A stretch of 64,000 nucleotides of DNA from the NCBI GenBank assembly GCA_022710685.1, contig JAKLGM010000001.1:1-64000 (forward strand), in the 5' to 3' direction. Within the stretch, counting starts at the first letter, position 1. Each line of letters opens with the position of its first letter. Both the position numbers and the translations under genes were made by a program. Below, in pieces: positions 36,573 to 43,487 of the stretch. The stretch comes from Patescibacteria group bacterium. GTDB taxonomy: Bacteria; Patescibacteriota; Patescibacteriia; Patescibacteriales; UBA12465. The notes beneath the pieces are model-generated. The model saw only the letters and a list, made by a program, of their open reading frames with translations, made no database searches and was not told the origin of the DNA.

Positions 36573-37103
36573 TTATTTATGGACTCCTAAAAAACGAAAA
36601 TAGGTATTCCATCGAGTGTCAAAGGAACGGAAATAAATTCGGTTCTCATTGCCAACGGCGACCAGGTAGGGCAGCCATTTTATGCCGTCAGAATCAAAGC
36701 GGCAAGAACCTAGGGCCAGGATGGGAAATAGCGGAAACTGCTCGCCGGCCTTCAAATTAGCGAGGCTGGCGATACAAAAGCTTAAAAGCTCGAACAATGT
36801 TGCTGGCCTATAACCGGCCTGCTCCATCTGGCTTAACACCTCCTGGCTGGAAACAGTCTGATCAAAGTGAAAAATCTTCAACGCAATTTCTGTCTTCTGG
36901 CCAGATATGATCTTAGGCGAAGAAAATTTTTGGTCAATGATTTCACCATCGGTCTTTGAATGCCAGGAAGTTACTAACTGCTTCAAAGTTTTACCATAGT
37001 CCACAACCAGTTTATATTCTGGGGAGTCAGCTGCAACCGATTGAGCCTTAAGGCTAAAGGTTGAAAAAAAACATAAGACAAAAATTCCAAATAACCTTGC
37101 CAT
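36573..37103 (-). CDS. Secreted orphan, C-terminal C-type-lectin-like pattern
   Basis: 176 residues. Signal peptide about 1-21 (FGIFVLCFFSTFSLKAQS). The C-terminal half has YRPATLFELLSF, ILALGSCRFDSDG, WLPYLVAVG and ends in TRWNTYFRFLGVHK. From memory this layout recurs in many CPR hypothetical proteins, and the ending resembles C-type-lectin/FGE-like folds. Two other orphans here (42687, 52220) have related endings. Single-gene unit with its own promoter and a terminator right after the stop. Role unknown; secreted ligand binding is a guess. Confidence 0.68.
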   Translation of the reverse strand: MARLFGIFVLCFFSTFSLKAQSVAADSPEYKLVVDYGKTLKQLVTSWHSKTDGEIIDQKFSSPKIISGQKTEIALKIFHFDQTVSSQEVLSQMEQAGYRPATLFELLSFCIASLANLKAGEQFPLFPILALGSCRFDSDGIKWLPYLVAVGNENRIYFRSFDTRWNTYFRFLGVHK

Positions 37104-37143
37104 TATTTAAGGGTATTAATTGATTTCAAAAAACTAACTGATT

Positions 37144-37172
37144 ACTAAACCACACTAGCCTATAATTGTCAA
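37144..37172 (-). promoter_or_regulatory. Promoter of the orphan at 36573
   Basis: Minus strand TTGACA, 17-base spacer, TTTAGT (weak -10). Confidence 0.5.
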
Positions 37173-37181
37173 TAATAACAC

Positions 37182-37209
37182 AAAAAACAGCCATTTTACG
37201 GCTGTTTTT
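37182..37209 (-). terminator. Intrinsic terminator after gpmA
   Basis: AAAACAGCC / GGCTGTTTTT hairpin, 14 bases past the gpmA stop. Confidence 0.86.
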
Positions 37210-37222
37210 ATATAACTATTAT

Positions 37223-37963
37223 TTACTTCTTTCCTTGATTCTTGACCTTGTCTATGGCTGCCTGCACCTTTTTGAGATCACCCAAATAGTAGTGCCTGAT
37301 GGGTTTAAAATTTTTATCTAGTTTATAGACCAGAGGAATGCCGGTCGGAAGATTCAGCGCTGTAATTTCCTTGACTGACAATTTATCCAAATGCTTCACC
37401 AATGCTCGCAAGCTATTGCCATGAGCGGAAATCAAAACTTTTTTGCCGGCTTTGATTTGAGGAATAATTTCTTTCTGCCAAAAAGGCACGGTACGCTTAA
37501 CCACGTCAGCCAAGCTCTCGGTTAAAGGAATTTTTATGCCCTGATATTTAGGATTGGAATAAACATTGTTATAGGTCGGGTTGTCTTTGGTTATTTTAGG
37601 AGGCCGCACGCTATAGCCGCGGCGCCACAACATAAACTGCTTATCCCCGAATTTAGCCCTAATTTCGGCCTTGTTCCGGCCTTGGAGATCGCCGTAGTGC
37701 CGTTCATTCAAGCGCCAATCCTTAACAACCTTGCAGCCTTTCTCTTTTACGCCAACAGTTGCCAGCTTGGTGGTCTGCCAGGAACGCTTCAAGATGGATT
37801 CAAAAATATAATTAAAAGAATATTTCCCTTTCTTAAAAGCCCGCGCCGCACTTTCAGCTTCAGCCTGGCCTTTGGCAGTCAGTCCGACATCGGTCCAACC
37901 GCAAAAACGATTAGCTTTGTTAAACGGGCTTTCGCCGTGGCGCAACAAGACAACTTTATACAT
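37223..37963 (-). CDS. gpmA: 2,3-bisphosphoglycerate-dependent phosphoglycerate mutase
   Basis: Glycolytic interconversion of 3- and 2-phosphoglycerate. 246 residues. LLRHGESPFNKANRFCGWTD contains the phosphohistidine; NERHYGDLQGRNKAE and the late SAHGNSLRALVKHL are the other active-site segments. Length and motifs match GpmA, not the BPG-independent form. Single-gene unit. Confidence 0.95.
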   Translation of the reverse strand: MYKVVLLRHGESPFNKANRFCGWTDVGLTAKGQAEAESAARAFKKGKYSFNYIFESILKRSWQTTKLATVGVKEKGCKVVKDWRLNERHYGDLQGRNKAEIRAKFGDKQFMLWRRGYSVRPPKITKDNPTYNNVYSNPKYQGIKIPLTESLADVVKRTVPFWQKEIIPQIKAGKKVLISAHGNSLRALVKHLDKLSVKEITALNLPTGIPLVYKLDKNFKPIRHYYLGDLKKVQAAIDKVKNQGKK

Positions 37964-38067
37964 ATTTTTAATAATTTATATCTTAATAATATAAATATAA
38001 CATTTTCGCATTAAATTGACTACTGAGGGGCAAAAATGATACCATACTATATTATAGACAACTGCTA

Positions 38068-39450
38068 ATGAGCCAAAAGCAAACAGCCAAAAATATAGCC
38101 ATCGGAGCCTTGATTCCGCTACTTAAAGCCTTGATTTTTGTAAAAAAAGTAGTTCGGGCTTTTTTTGTTTGGATAATTTTCAAGCCCCTCGGCTGGATAT
38201 TTAATTTTTCCCTGCGCCGACCGCTCATGAAGCTATATGGCTACTATATCCTGCTCTTGAAAAATATCCGAGAGCTAAATTTGCGCCATGGCTCAAAATT
38301 CTTTTTTGTGCGCCGCTATTTAACTCCGATTATTGTCGGCGGCATAGCGCTTTTGACTATCGGGGCTAGCCTGAGCAGCCAACAGAATTTTGGCGACCGC
38401 ACCGACAAGATGCATCGCGCCATTGCCGCTCATTTGGCCCAAAACGAATTTGGCACCGCTCTCCCAGAAGAACTAATCACCGAAGAAGCTGAATCCGGAG
38501 CAACTTGTACCAGCACTCCAACTAATTACATTGCCTTTGATGTTGTCCGGCCAGAAAAAAAAATCACCACCAACACCGTGCCGGTCGACCAGGGCAATAG
38601 CCTCAGCTGCCTCAGCCAAAGCGGCGAAGCATTGCTTAATTCCGGCGGGATTGCCGCAGAAAGCGGCAGCTCGGAAAGAAGCGGCATTATAGAATATGCA
38701 GTCAGGGAAGGCGATACTGTCAGTTCCATCGCTCACAACTTCGGCATTAGCGTCAATACTATATTGTGGGCCAACAACCTAACCGCCTATAGCTTCATCC
38801 GTCAGGGCGACAAGCTGCAGATTTTGCCAGTCTCCGGCGTGCTTCACAAAGTAGCTAGCGGTGAATCAATCCAAAAGATAGCCGATAAATATGATGTTAC
38901 CAAAGACAAAATAATTTTAGCCAATGGTCTGGAAAGCGACGGACGTCTAACTGCCGGCCAGCTATTAATCATTCCTGATGGCAAAAAATTAGCCAGCGCC
39001 ACCAGCGCCGCTTCCAGTAATTCTTCCAACTACCGTCTGCCATCAATTGTCAAAAATCTAGTCAAACCAGCTGCGGCTCAAGCGACGAGCGGCAAGATGC
39101 AATGGCCGACTGTGGGCTACCGCATCACTCAATATTATTCTTGGCGCCATACTGGTTTGGACATCGGCAACAAGGTAGGCACTCCGCTCTATGCGGCTGA
39201 TTCCGGTACAGTGGAATTCTCTGGTTGGAACAGCGGTGGCTATGGTTATATGATTTTAGTTAATCATGGTAATGGCATCAAGACTCGCTACGCCCATGCA
39301 TCTAAATTATACGTCAAAAAGGGCGACAAGGTAGCCAAGGGCGAAGCTATCGCCGCTATGGGATCGACCGGTCGTTCTACCGGCCCGCATATTCACTTTG
39401 AAGTGATAGTCAACGGCCGCCTCTTAAATCCGTTAAATTACATTAAATAA
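38068..39450 (+). CDS. Cell-wall peptidase: LysM repeats plus M23 domain
   Basis: 460 residues. A basic cytoplasmic N-terminus and one or two membrane helices (about 88-105 clear), a low-complexity linker, two LysM modules (about 208-253 and 258-308: YAVREGDTVSSIAHNFGIS, HKVASGESIQKIADKYDVT), then an M23 peptidase domain with HTGLDIG, a middle HGNG, and the catalytic HIHFEV. Zn ligands present, so it is likely an active endopeptidase on peptidoglycan. It is followed after 13 bases by a small two-helix membrane protein. Confidence 0.92.
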   Translation: MSQKQTAKNIAIGALIPLLKALIFVKKVVRAFFVWIIFKPLGWIFNFSLRRPLMKLYGYYILLLKNIRELNLRHGSKFFFVRRYLTPIIVGGIALLTIGASLSSQQNFGDRTDKMHRAIAAHLAQNEFGTALPEELITEEAESGATCTSTPTNYIAFDVVRPEKKITTNTVPVDQGNSLSCLSQSGEALLNSGGIAAESGSSERSGIIEYAVREGDTVSSIAHNFGISVNTILWANNLTAYSFIRQGDKLQILPVSGVLHKVASGESIQKIADKYDVTKDKIILANGLESDGRLTAGQLLIIPDGKKLASATSAASSNSSNYRLPSIVKNLVKPAAAQATSGKMQWPTVGYRITQYYSWRHTGLDIGNKVGTPLYAADSGTVEFSGWNSGGYGYMILVNHGNGIKTRYAHASKLYVKKGDKVAKGEAIAAMGSTGRSTGPHIHFEVIVNGRLLNPLNYIK

Positions 39451-39463
39451 ATAATATACAAAT

Positions 39464-39721
39464 ATGGGAGGAATTATTTTTGGTTTGGCTTTAGTGGTCG
39501 CCGGCACCTTGATCGTCATGAAGACCGAGTGGTTGATGCAAAACTTCGGCCGAGTCGCTTGGTTCGAAAAGAACTTAGGCGCTGAAGGCGGTAGCCGTTT
39601 AGGCTATAAATTAATGGGGCTAGTGGCGATTTTTGCCGGCCTACTTTTCATGACTGGCTTGATGGGAAATTTTATGAACTGGGCTCTGTCGCCGGTAATC
39701 AAGGCCGGGAACAGACAATAA
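39464..39721 (+). CDS. Small two-helix membrane protein, unknown
   Basis: 85 residues: helix about 2-18, an amphipathic loop with WFEKNLGAEGGSRLGYK, helix about 49-68. Not recognised. Co-oriented and 13 bases behind the M23 peptidase, so it may be its membrane partner. Confidence 0.75.
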   Translation: MGGIIFGLALVVAGTLIVMKTEWLMQNFGRVAWFEKNLGAEGGSRLGYKLMGLVAIFAGLLFMTGLMGNFMNWALSPVIKAGNRQ

Positions 39722-39725
39722 GCAA

Positions 39726-39754
39726 TTGACTTTCAGCGCAACCTTAGTTATTAT
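39726..39754 (+). promoter_or_regulatory. Promoter of tRNA-Ala(TGC)
   Basis: TTGACT, 17-base spacer, TATTAT, 17 bases before the tRNA. Confidence 0.7.
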
Positions 39755-39770
39755 ATGGCCAGCACTATGC

Positions 39771-39844
39771 GGGCCCTTAGCTCAGCTGGCTAGAGCATCT
39801 GCTTTGCAAGCAGAGGGTCATCGGTTCGAATCCGATAGGGTCCA
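39771..39844 (+). tRNA. tRNA-Ala(TGC)
   Basis: Acceptor GGGCCCT/AGGGTCC, anticodon loop TTTGCAA (TGC), T arm ATCGG/CCGAT. No CCA encoded. Confidence 0.96.
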
Positions 39845-39851
39845 CAAAATA

Positions 39852-39880
39852 AAAAGACTTGGAATATCCCAAGTCTTTTT
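39852..39880 (+). terminator. Intrinsic terminator of tRNA-Ala
   Basis: AAAAGACTTGG / CCAAGTCTTTTTT hairpin with T run. Confidence 0.9.
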
Positions 39881-39885
39881 TGCAA

Positions 39886-39917
39886 TAAAAAAGCGGATAC
39901 TATTGTAGTATCCGCTA
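39886..39917 (-). terminator. Intrinsic terminator of the dNTPase gene
   Basis: AGCGGATACTA / TAGTATCCGCTTTTTT in the minus direction, 7 bases past the stop. Confidence 0.9.
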
Positions 39918-39923
39918 GAAGAA

Positions 39924-41012
39924 TTACTTCCGGCGATTTTCAGCCCAAGACAAGTCAATGTCTTTAAGCTCAAATCCTTGTCGTTGGCAATAAGGCAAGA
40001 CTTCCAAAAATCCGAGGTTGGCCAAATCTTTGGCTCGACGGATAGTACCATCACTCCGGAGTTGGGACAAGGACATTACTTCCTGATCGGTTAAAAGAGC
40101 CAGGGTAGTTGCCGGGTCTGGATTAGACTTAACCAGCCGGCAATGCTCTTCTAAAAACAAGTAGGCGCGCTGGATATGGTCGGCATAACCGGCTCTTTCC
40201 GGTTCGCGATCTAAGCGCAGATAAACCCGATTATACATCCAATGTTTGACGTCTTCAAAAGTGGTAGCCGCCGATGATTCAGAAAAAGATAAAAATCCTT
40301 TCCGGTTGCTTTCTTCTACCACGGCTTGGATGCAAGTATTCACCCACTCTCTTTGATTAGTACCTAACTGCCCGGTGAAAGAAGGCAAATCCTCCCGCTT
40401 TAAGTAGCCCATACGCAAAGCATCATTGATGTCACTAGGAAGATAAGCGAACTTGTCAGCCAAAAGGACTACCATATACTCCGGCGGTAAACTTGGATCA
40501 ACGACAATCGGTCCTGAACCGCAAGAATGATATGGCGCTCCCTGCAAGACCTCAAAGGATAAATTTAGGCCACGTCCTTGGCGTTCAATCTTGTCCGCGA
40601 GAATGACAGAAAACACTTCATGGCTGAAATTGACCCCCACCGTCTTTCGTAGTTCTCTTTCGCCTAAATGGCCAAAAGGGGTATGTCCAATATCATGTAC
40701 CAAAGCAATAGCCATCACCAGATTGACATTGAGACCCAAAAGTTGGGCCAGGGTGACGGCAATAGACATGACTTCCATGGTGTGAGAATAACGGTTACGG
40801 ATCAAGGGGTTAGCCGGAAAGGGCCAAACCTGAGTCTTACCGTTGAGGCGACGGATCGCCTTAGAGTTCATAATCTTCTGGACGTCTATCCAGAAGCAAT
40901 CCAGCCGGTCGCCCCAGATTAAATCCGGGTCATCAGTATTCCGGCGGCCCAAAGTATTGGCGGATTTAAAAGCCAAGTGGCTCAAACACCCACGGGATTG
41001 GTTTTTGCTCAT
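39924..41012 (-). CDS. dgt: dGTPase-like HD-domain deoxynucleotide triphosphohydrolase
   Basis: 362 residues. Hallmarks of the family: early NSKAIRRLNGKTQVWPFP with RNRYSHTMEV (first His), LVHDIGHTPFGHLGE (HD pair), and FSHEVFSVIL (third part). It would split dNTPs to nucleoside and triphosphate, lowering dNTP pools; some relatives protect against phage. Shorter than E. coli Dgt (505) and nearer the bacterial 370-residue type. Single-gene unit with a clear promoter. Confidence 0.9.
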   Translation of the reverse strand: MSKNQSRGCLSHLAFKSANTLGRRNTDDPDLIWGDRLDCFWIDVQKIMNSKAIRRLNGKTQVWPFPANPLIRNRYSHTMEVMSIAVTLAQLLGLNVNLVMAIALVHDIGHTPFGHLGERELRKTVGVNFSHEVFSVILADKIERQGRGLNLSFEVLQGAPYHSCGSGPIVVDPSLPPEYMVVLLADKFAYLPSDINDALRMGYLKREDLPSFTGQLGTNQREWVNTCIQAVVEESNRKGFLSFSESSAATTFEDVKHWMYNRVYLRLDREPERAGYADHIQRAYLFLEEHCRLVKSNPDPATTLALLTDQEVMSLSQLRSDGTIRRAKDLANLGFLEVLPYCQRQGFELKDIDLSWAENRRK

Positions 41013-41068
41013 CTTTATGTATTTTTTTAAGGGTTTCTGATTGTAAAGTAACGATTATTTGTAAAGCT

Positions 41069-41097
41069 AAATTAATACAATAATTAATTTTTGTCAA
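41069..41097 (-). promoter_or_regulatory. Promoter of the dNTPase gene
   Basis: Minus strand TTGACA, 17-base spacer, TAATTT. Confidence 0.6.
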
Positions 41098-41098
41098 C

Positions 41099-41125
41099 CA
41101 AAAAGCCGCCTAACAATAGGCGGCT
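41099..41125 (-). terminator. Intrinsic terminator of the redox operon
   Basis: GAGCCGCCTA / TAGGCGGCTTTTT hairpin in the minus direction. Confidence 0.87.
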
Positions 41126-41145
41126 CCTACAAGTTTCTTATTAAT

Positions 41146-41676
41146 TTATTCCAGGCAACAATTTATAGCTTTCTTCACCAATTCTCCCATTTTGCCAAAG
41201 ACACCCTTCTTCTCTTTGTCGTGCTTATTCAAAGCTCCATCATCAATCTTTTTGACATCGCCAACCTTCAATAATTTCATGTTCAAACCCCAAAAAAGAG
41301 AATAGAGATTGTAGGCCTTACCAAATAATTCGTAAGCATCTTCCTTGCGGCCGCGCCCTAACTCCTTAGTACCGACTTCCATCAATCTCATGGAAGCGGC
41401 CAAAAGATGTTTGGAAATACACCAAACTTCTCCTTCGTGCTCTTTTATTAATTTATGCATCAGCTCTTTACGCATTTCTCGCACGTCCTTAACCATATCA
41501 TAATACTCATTATCGCCAGTCTTGGCGCCGGAAAAGAAAAAATGCTCTTCAATGCTGATTAAATTCATAACCGCAATGCTCAAATCTTGGTCCGAAGATA
41601 AATCCAGCTTATTATCCTTTTTCAAATGGTCCATCTTGTCGATAAAATCCTGCAACTCTTTCTGATTGATATCCAT
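41146..41676 (-). CDS. Hypothetical helical protein, third gene of the thiol-redox operon
   Basis: 176 residues, no signal peptide, no membrane helix. Looks like a four-helix bundle with a Lys-rich C-terminal stretch and a final Cys-Cys pair (INCCLE). Not recognised; similar in look to UPF/ferritin-like helical CPR proteins. 11 bases behind the membrane CPVC protein, ahead of the operon terminator. Confidence 0.72.
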   Translation of the reverse strand: MDINQKELQDFIDKMDHLKKDNKLDLSSDQDLSIAVMNLISIEEHFFFSGAKTGDNEYYDMVKDVREMRKELMHKLIKEHEGEVWCISKHLLAASMRLMEVGTKELGRGRKEDAYELFGKAYNLYSLFWGLNMKLLKVGDVKKIDDGALNKHDKEKKGVFGKMGELVKKAINCCLE

Positions 41677-41687
41677 ATATTATAAAA

Positions 41688-42197
41688 TTAATTTTTAGTA
41701 ATGAAATAAAAAATAAAACTTAAGATTAATAACGTGCCGACCGGCATCACCACTTTCTGCAACGGGAAATAAGCATGACCATTATTTTTCTTCTTCATGT
41801 AGTTATACCAAGCTCCCATAGCAAAGAAAAAAATCGATCCAATGATGGTTCCCAAAACAATCTTATCAATATTCCATAAACGGTTGAAGGGATGGCCGAT
41901 AAAGCCAGTAAAATAAAAAGGGACAAAAACTAGGGCATAATACAAAAAATAAGTTAAAGCGGCCATTCCCAAAAAATTAATTTTCTTTTTCTTCAGCCAA
42001 TCAACCGTCCAAGCTGAAACAGCTATCAGCAGGCCGCCCACCCACAAACTGGAAACCGTATCATCAATGCCGAGCCAGCGAGAAAATCCCAAACCAGCTC
42101 CGACCGCCACCGTGCAAACCGGGCAAAAAGCCTGAGCCGTCAAGGGCCAAACAATAATGAGGGCCAACAAGCTAAAAAATATTTTAATTTTTTTCAT
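41688..42197 (-). CDS. Multi-pass membrane protein with exported CPVC motif
   Basis: 169 residues. An N-terminal helix (about 5-23) is followed at once by AFCPVCTVAVGAGLGFSRWLG, placing a CxxC pair just outside the membrane. Four more helices follow (about 47-63, 72-92, 111-130, 148-166). This could pass electrons across the membrane, like DsbB/DsbD/VKOR-type proteins, but no family match is claimed. 5 bases behind a thioredoxin-like lipoprotein, which supports a redox role. Confidence 0.78.
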   Translation of the reverse strand: MKKIKIFFSLLALIIVWPLTAQAFCPVCTVAVGAGLGFSRWLGIDDTVSSLWVGGLLIAVSAWTVDWLKKKKINFLGMAALTYFLYYALVFVPFYFTGFIGHPFNRLWNIDKIVLGTIIGSIFFFAMGAWYNYMKKKNNGHAYFPLQKVVMPVGTLLILSFIFYFITKN

Positions 42198-42202
42198 AAC
42201 TA

Positions 42203-42571
42203 TTAAAGCTTAAGTTTAGTCTTAAAGTAATTATTAATATCAACATCGCCCACTAAACACTTATTTTCAACCCACAAGAATGGCACGCCAATCTTATTGG
42301 TAGATAGGCCGCAACGGCTGGCAACCGCCGCCATTTCTTTAGCATTAGCCTGATTACCGTAGACCTCTTTTTGCTCAATCGTCATCTTCTCCGCCACCTT
42401 ATTATCATCCATATACTGCTCAACGATCTTGCAGTGGGGGCAAGAAGAACCATAATATAATATGGTTTTACCAGCCAGGGTATCAACTGTCTCGGCCGGC
42501 TTTGACTGCAAGGAGCATCCGGCCAGAGCCAAAGGGAATAGAACAAGTAATATAAAAAATTTCTTAATCAT
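42203..42571 (-). CDS. Thioredoxin/glutaredoxin-like lipoprotein
   Basis: 122 residues. Lipobox LALAGC (Cys 19) after a hydrophobic signal. Then ILYYGSSCPHCKIVEQYM with the active CPHC site and a cis-Pro-like GVPFLWVENK. Acts outside the cell membrane as a thiol oxidoreductase. First gene of a three-gene operon. Confidence 0.86.
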   Translation of the reverse strand: MIKKFFILLVLFPLALAGCSLQSKPAETVDTLAGKTILYYGSSCPHCKIVEQYMDDNKVAEKMTIEQKEVYGNQANAKEMAAVASRCGLSTNKIGVPFLWVENKCLVGDVDINNYFKTKLKL

Positions 42572-42641
42572 ATTTTGATTAACTTAATTTATCAATTTAT
42601 TTCTATCATAGTATATCATATTTAACAATAATTTCTCAAAT

Positions 42642-42667
42642 AAAAAAGCCGTTCGCTAGGAACGGCT
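42642..42667 (-). terminator. Intrinsic terminator of the orphan at 42687
   Basis: AGCCGTT / AACGGCTTTTTT hairpin in the minus direction. Confidence 0.87.
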
Positions 42668-42686
42668 ATAAAATCAGGGAAATCTG

Positions 42687-43328
42687 TCAAAAATCCCATT
42701 GCCGGGAGATAGAGACCCCGAAATTGGGAGCAGGTTTTCCGGGTAATAAGCGACCGATATGAAGCCCGTTGGCATCATTGCAACCAATCAACACAGGCAA
42801 ATCGCCAGAACTGGTGAAATCACTCACGTGGTGCCAGTCGGCCGCCAGCTTTTCCTGCTGATATTGGCCGACAGAGATGACGGCCTCAGAAAAGACATGC
42901 AAATTGGTACGGGCAAAAAGTGGACCGAGCTGGAGGATATTTTCTTCCTGTTCTTCATGATCCTGCCCCAAAAAACTAGGCTTAAAGTTTATCAGACAAT
43001 AATTCCCGGCCTGTTCTTTGGGAAAGCATTCAAACCAATATTCTTCCTCCGGAGACAAATACCATTCATTTTCAGAACAAAATACCCGCCCTGGCATGGT
43101 GCGTTGCTCTAAAAGGGTTAATCCAATTATGTGTATTAAGCGCCAGTCAGCCTTGCCTTTCCGATTTTGGCTATGAGCCAAACGCAGAGTTTTGTCATAA
43201 TAGCGGACATGAGCGTGGCTAGAAGGGTGATTCCAAATTTTTCCCACGTTAGCGTCTGTCAGGACCCTGTTTGGCCCCAAAATCTTCAAAGCTGATATAA
43301 AATCAGCTTTTCTCAAAGAACTTTTCAT
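42687..43328 (-). CDS. Hypothetical orphan with beta-rich C-terminus
   Basis: 213 residues from ATG at 43328; the frame is open to 43550, but that extension crosses the promoter. The first part has HPSSHAHVRYY and WRLIHIIGLTLLEQ; the C-terminal third (HVFSEAVISVGQ, FTSSGDLPVLIGCND, NFGVSISRQWDF) repeats the S-x-G...LP...W/G pattern seen in the orphans at 36573 and 52220. No signal peptide at the chosen start. Single-gene unit with promoter and terminator. From memory this ending is common in CPR hypothetical proteins. Confidence 0.66.
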   Translation of the reverse strand: MKSSLRKADFISALKILGPNRVLTDANVGKIWNHPSSHAHVRYYDKTLRLAHSQNRKGKADWRLIHIIGLTLLEQRTMPGRVFCSENEWYLSPEEEYWFECFPKEQAGNYCLINFKPSFLGQDHEEQEENILQLGPLFARTNLHVFSEAVISVGQYQQEKLAADWHHVSDFTSSGDLPVLIGCNDANGLHIGRLLPGKPAPNFGVSISRQWDF

Positions 43329-43370
43329 AATTAATAAATTTTTTGTAAGAACTATATTATTTGTGGACCT

Positions 43371-43399
43371 ACTATATAATAATCCCCAAATTATGTCAA
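43371..43399 (-). promoter_or_regulatory. Promoter of the orphan at 42687
   Basis: Minus strand TTGACA, 17-base spacer, TATAGT. Confidence 0.65.
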
Positions 43400-43452
43400 T
43401 AATTAAGAATAAAACGGCTATTTTAAACCTTTTGCTTATAAATATGGCCATT

Positions 43453-43481
43453 TTGCTTATTTTTTCCATAAATGATAAAAT
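43453..43481 (+). promoter_or_regulatory. Promoter of polA, placing the start codon at the transcript end
   Basis: TTGCTT, 17-base spacer, TAAAAT. The -10 ends 6 bases before the ATG at 43488, so a leaderless polA mRNA is predicted. Confidence 0.5.
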
Positions 43482-43487
43482 GAAAGC

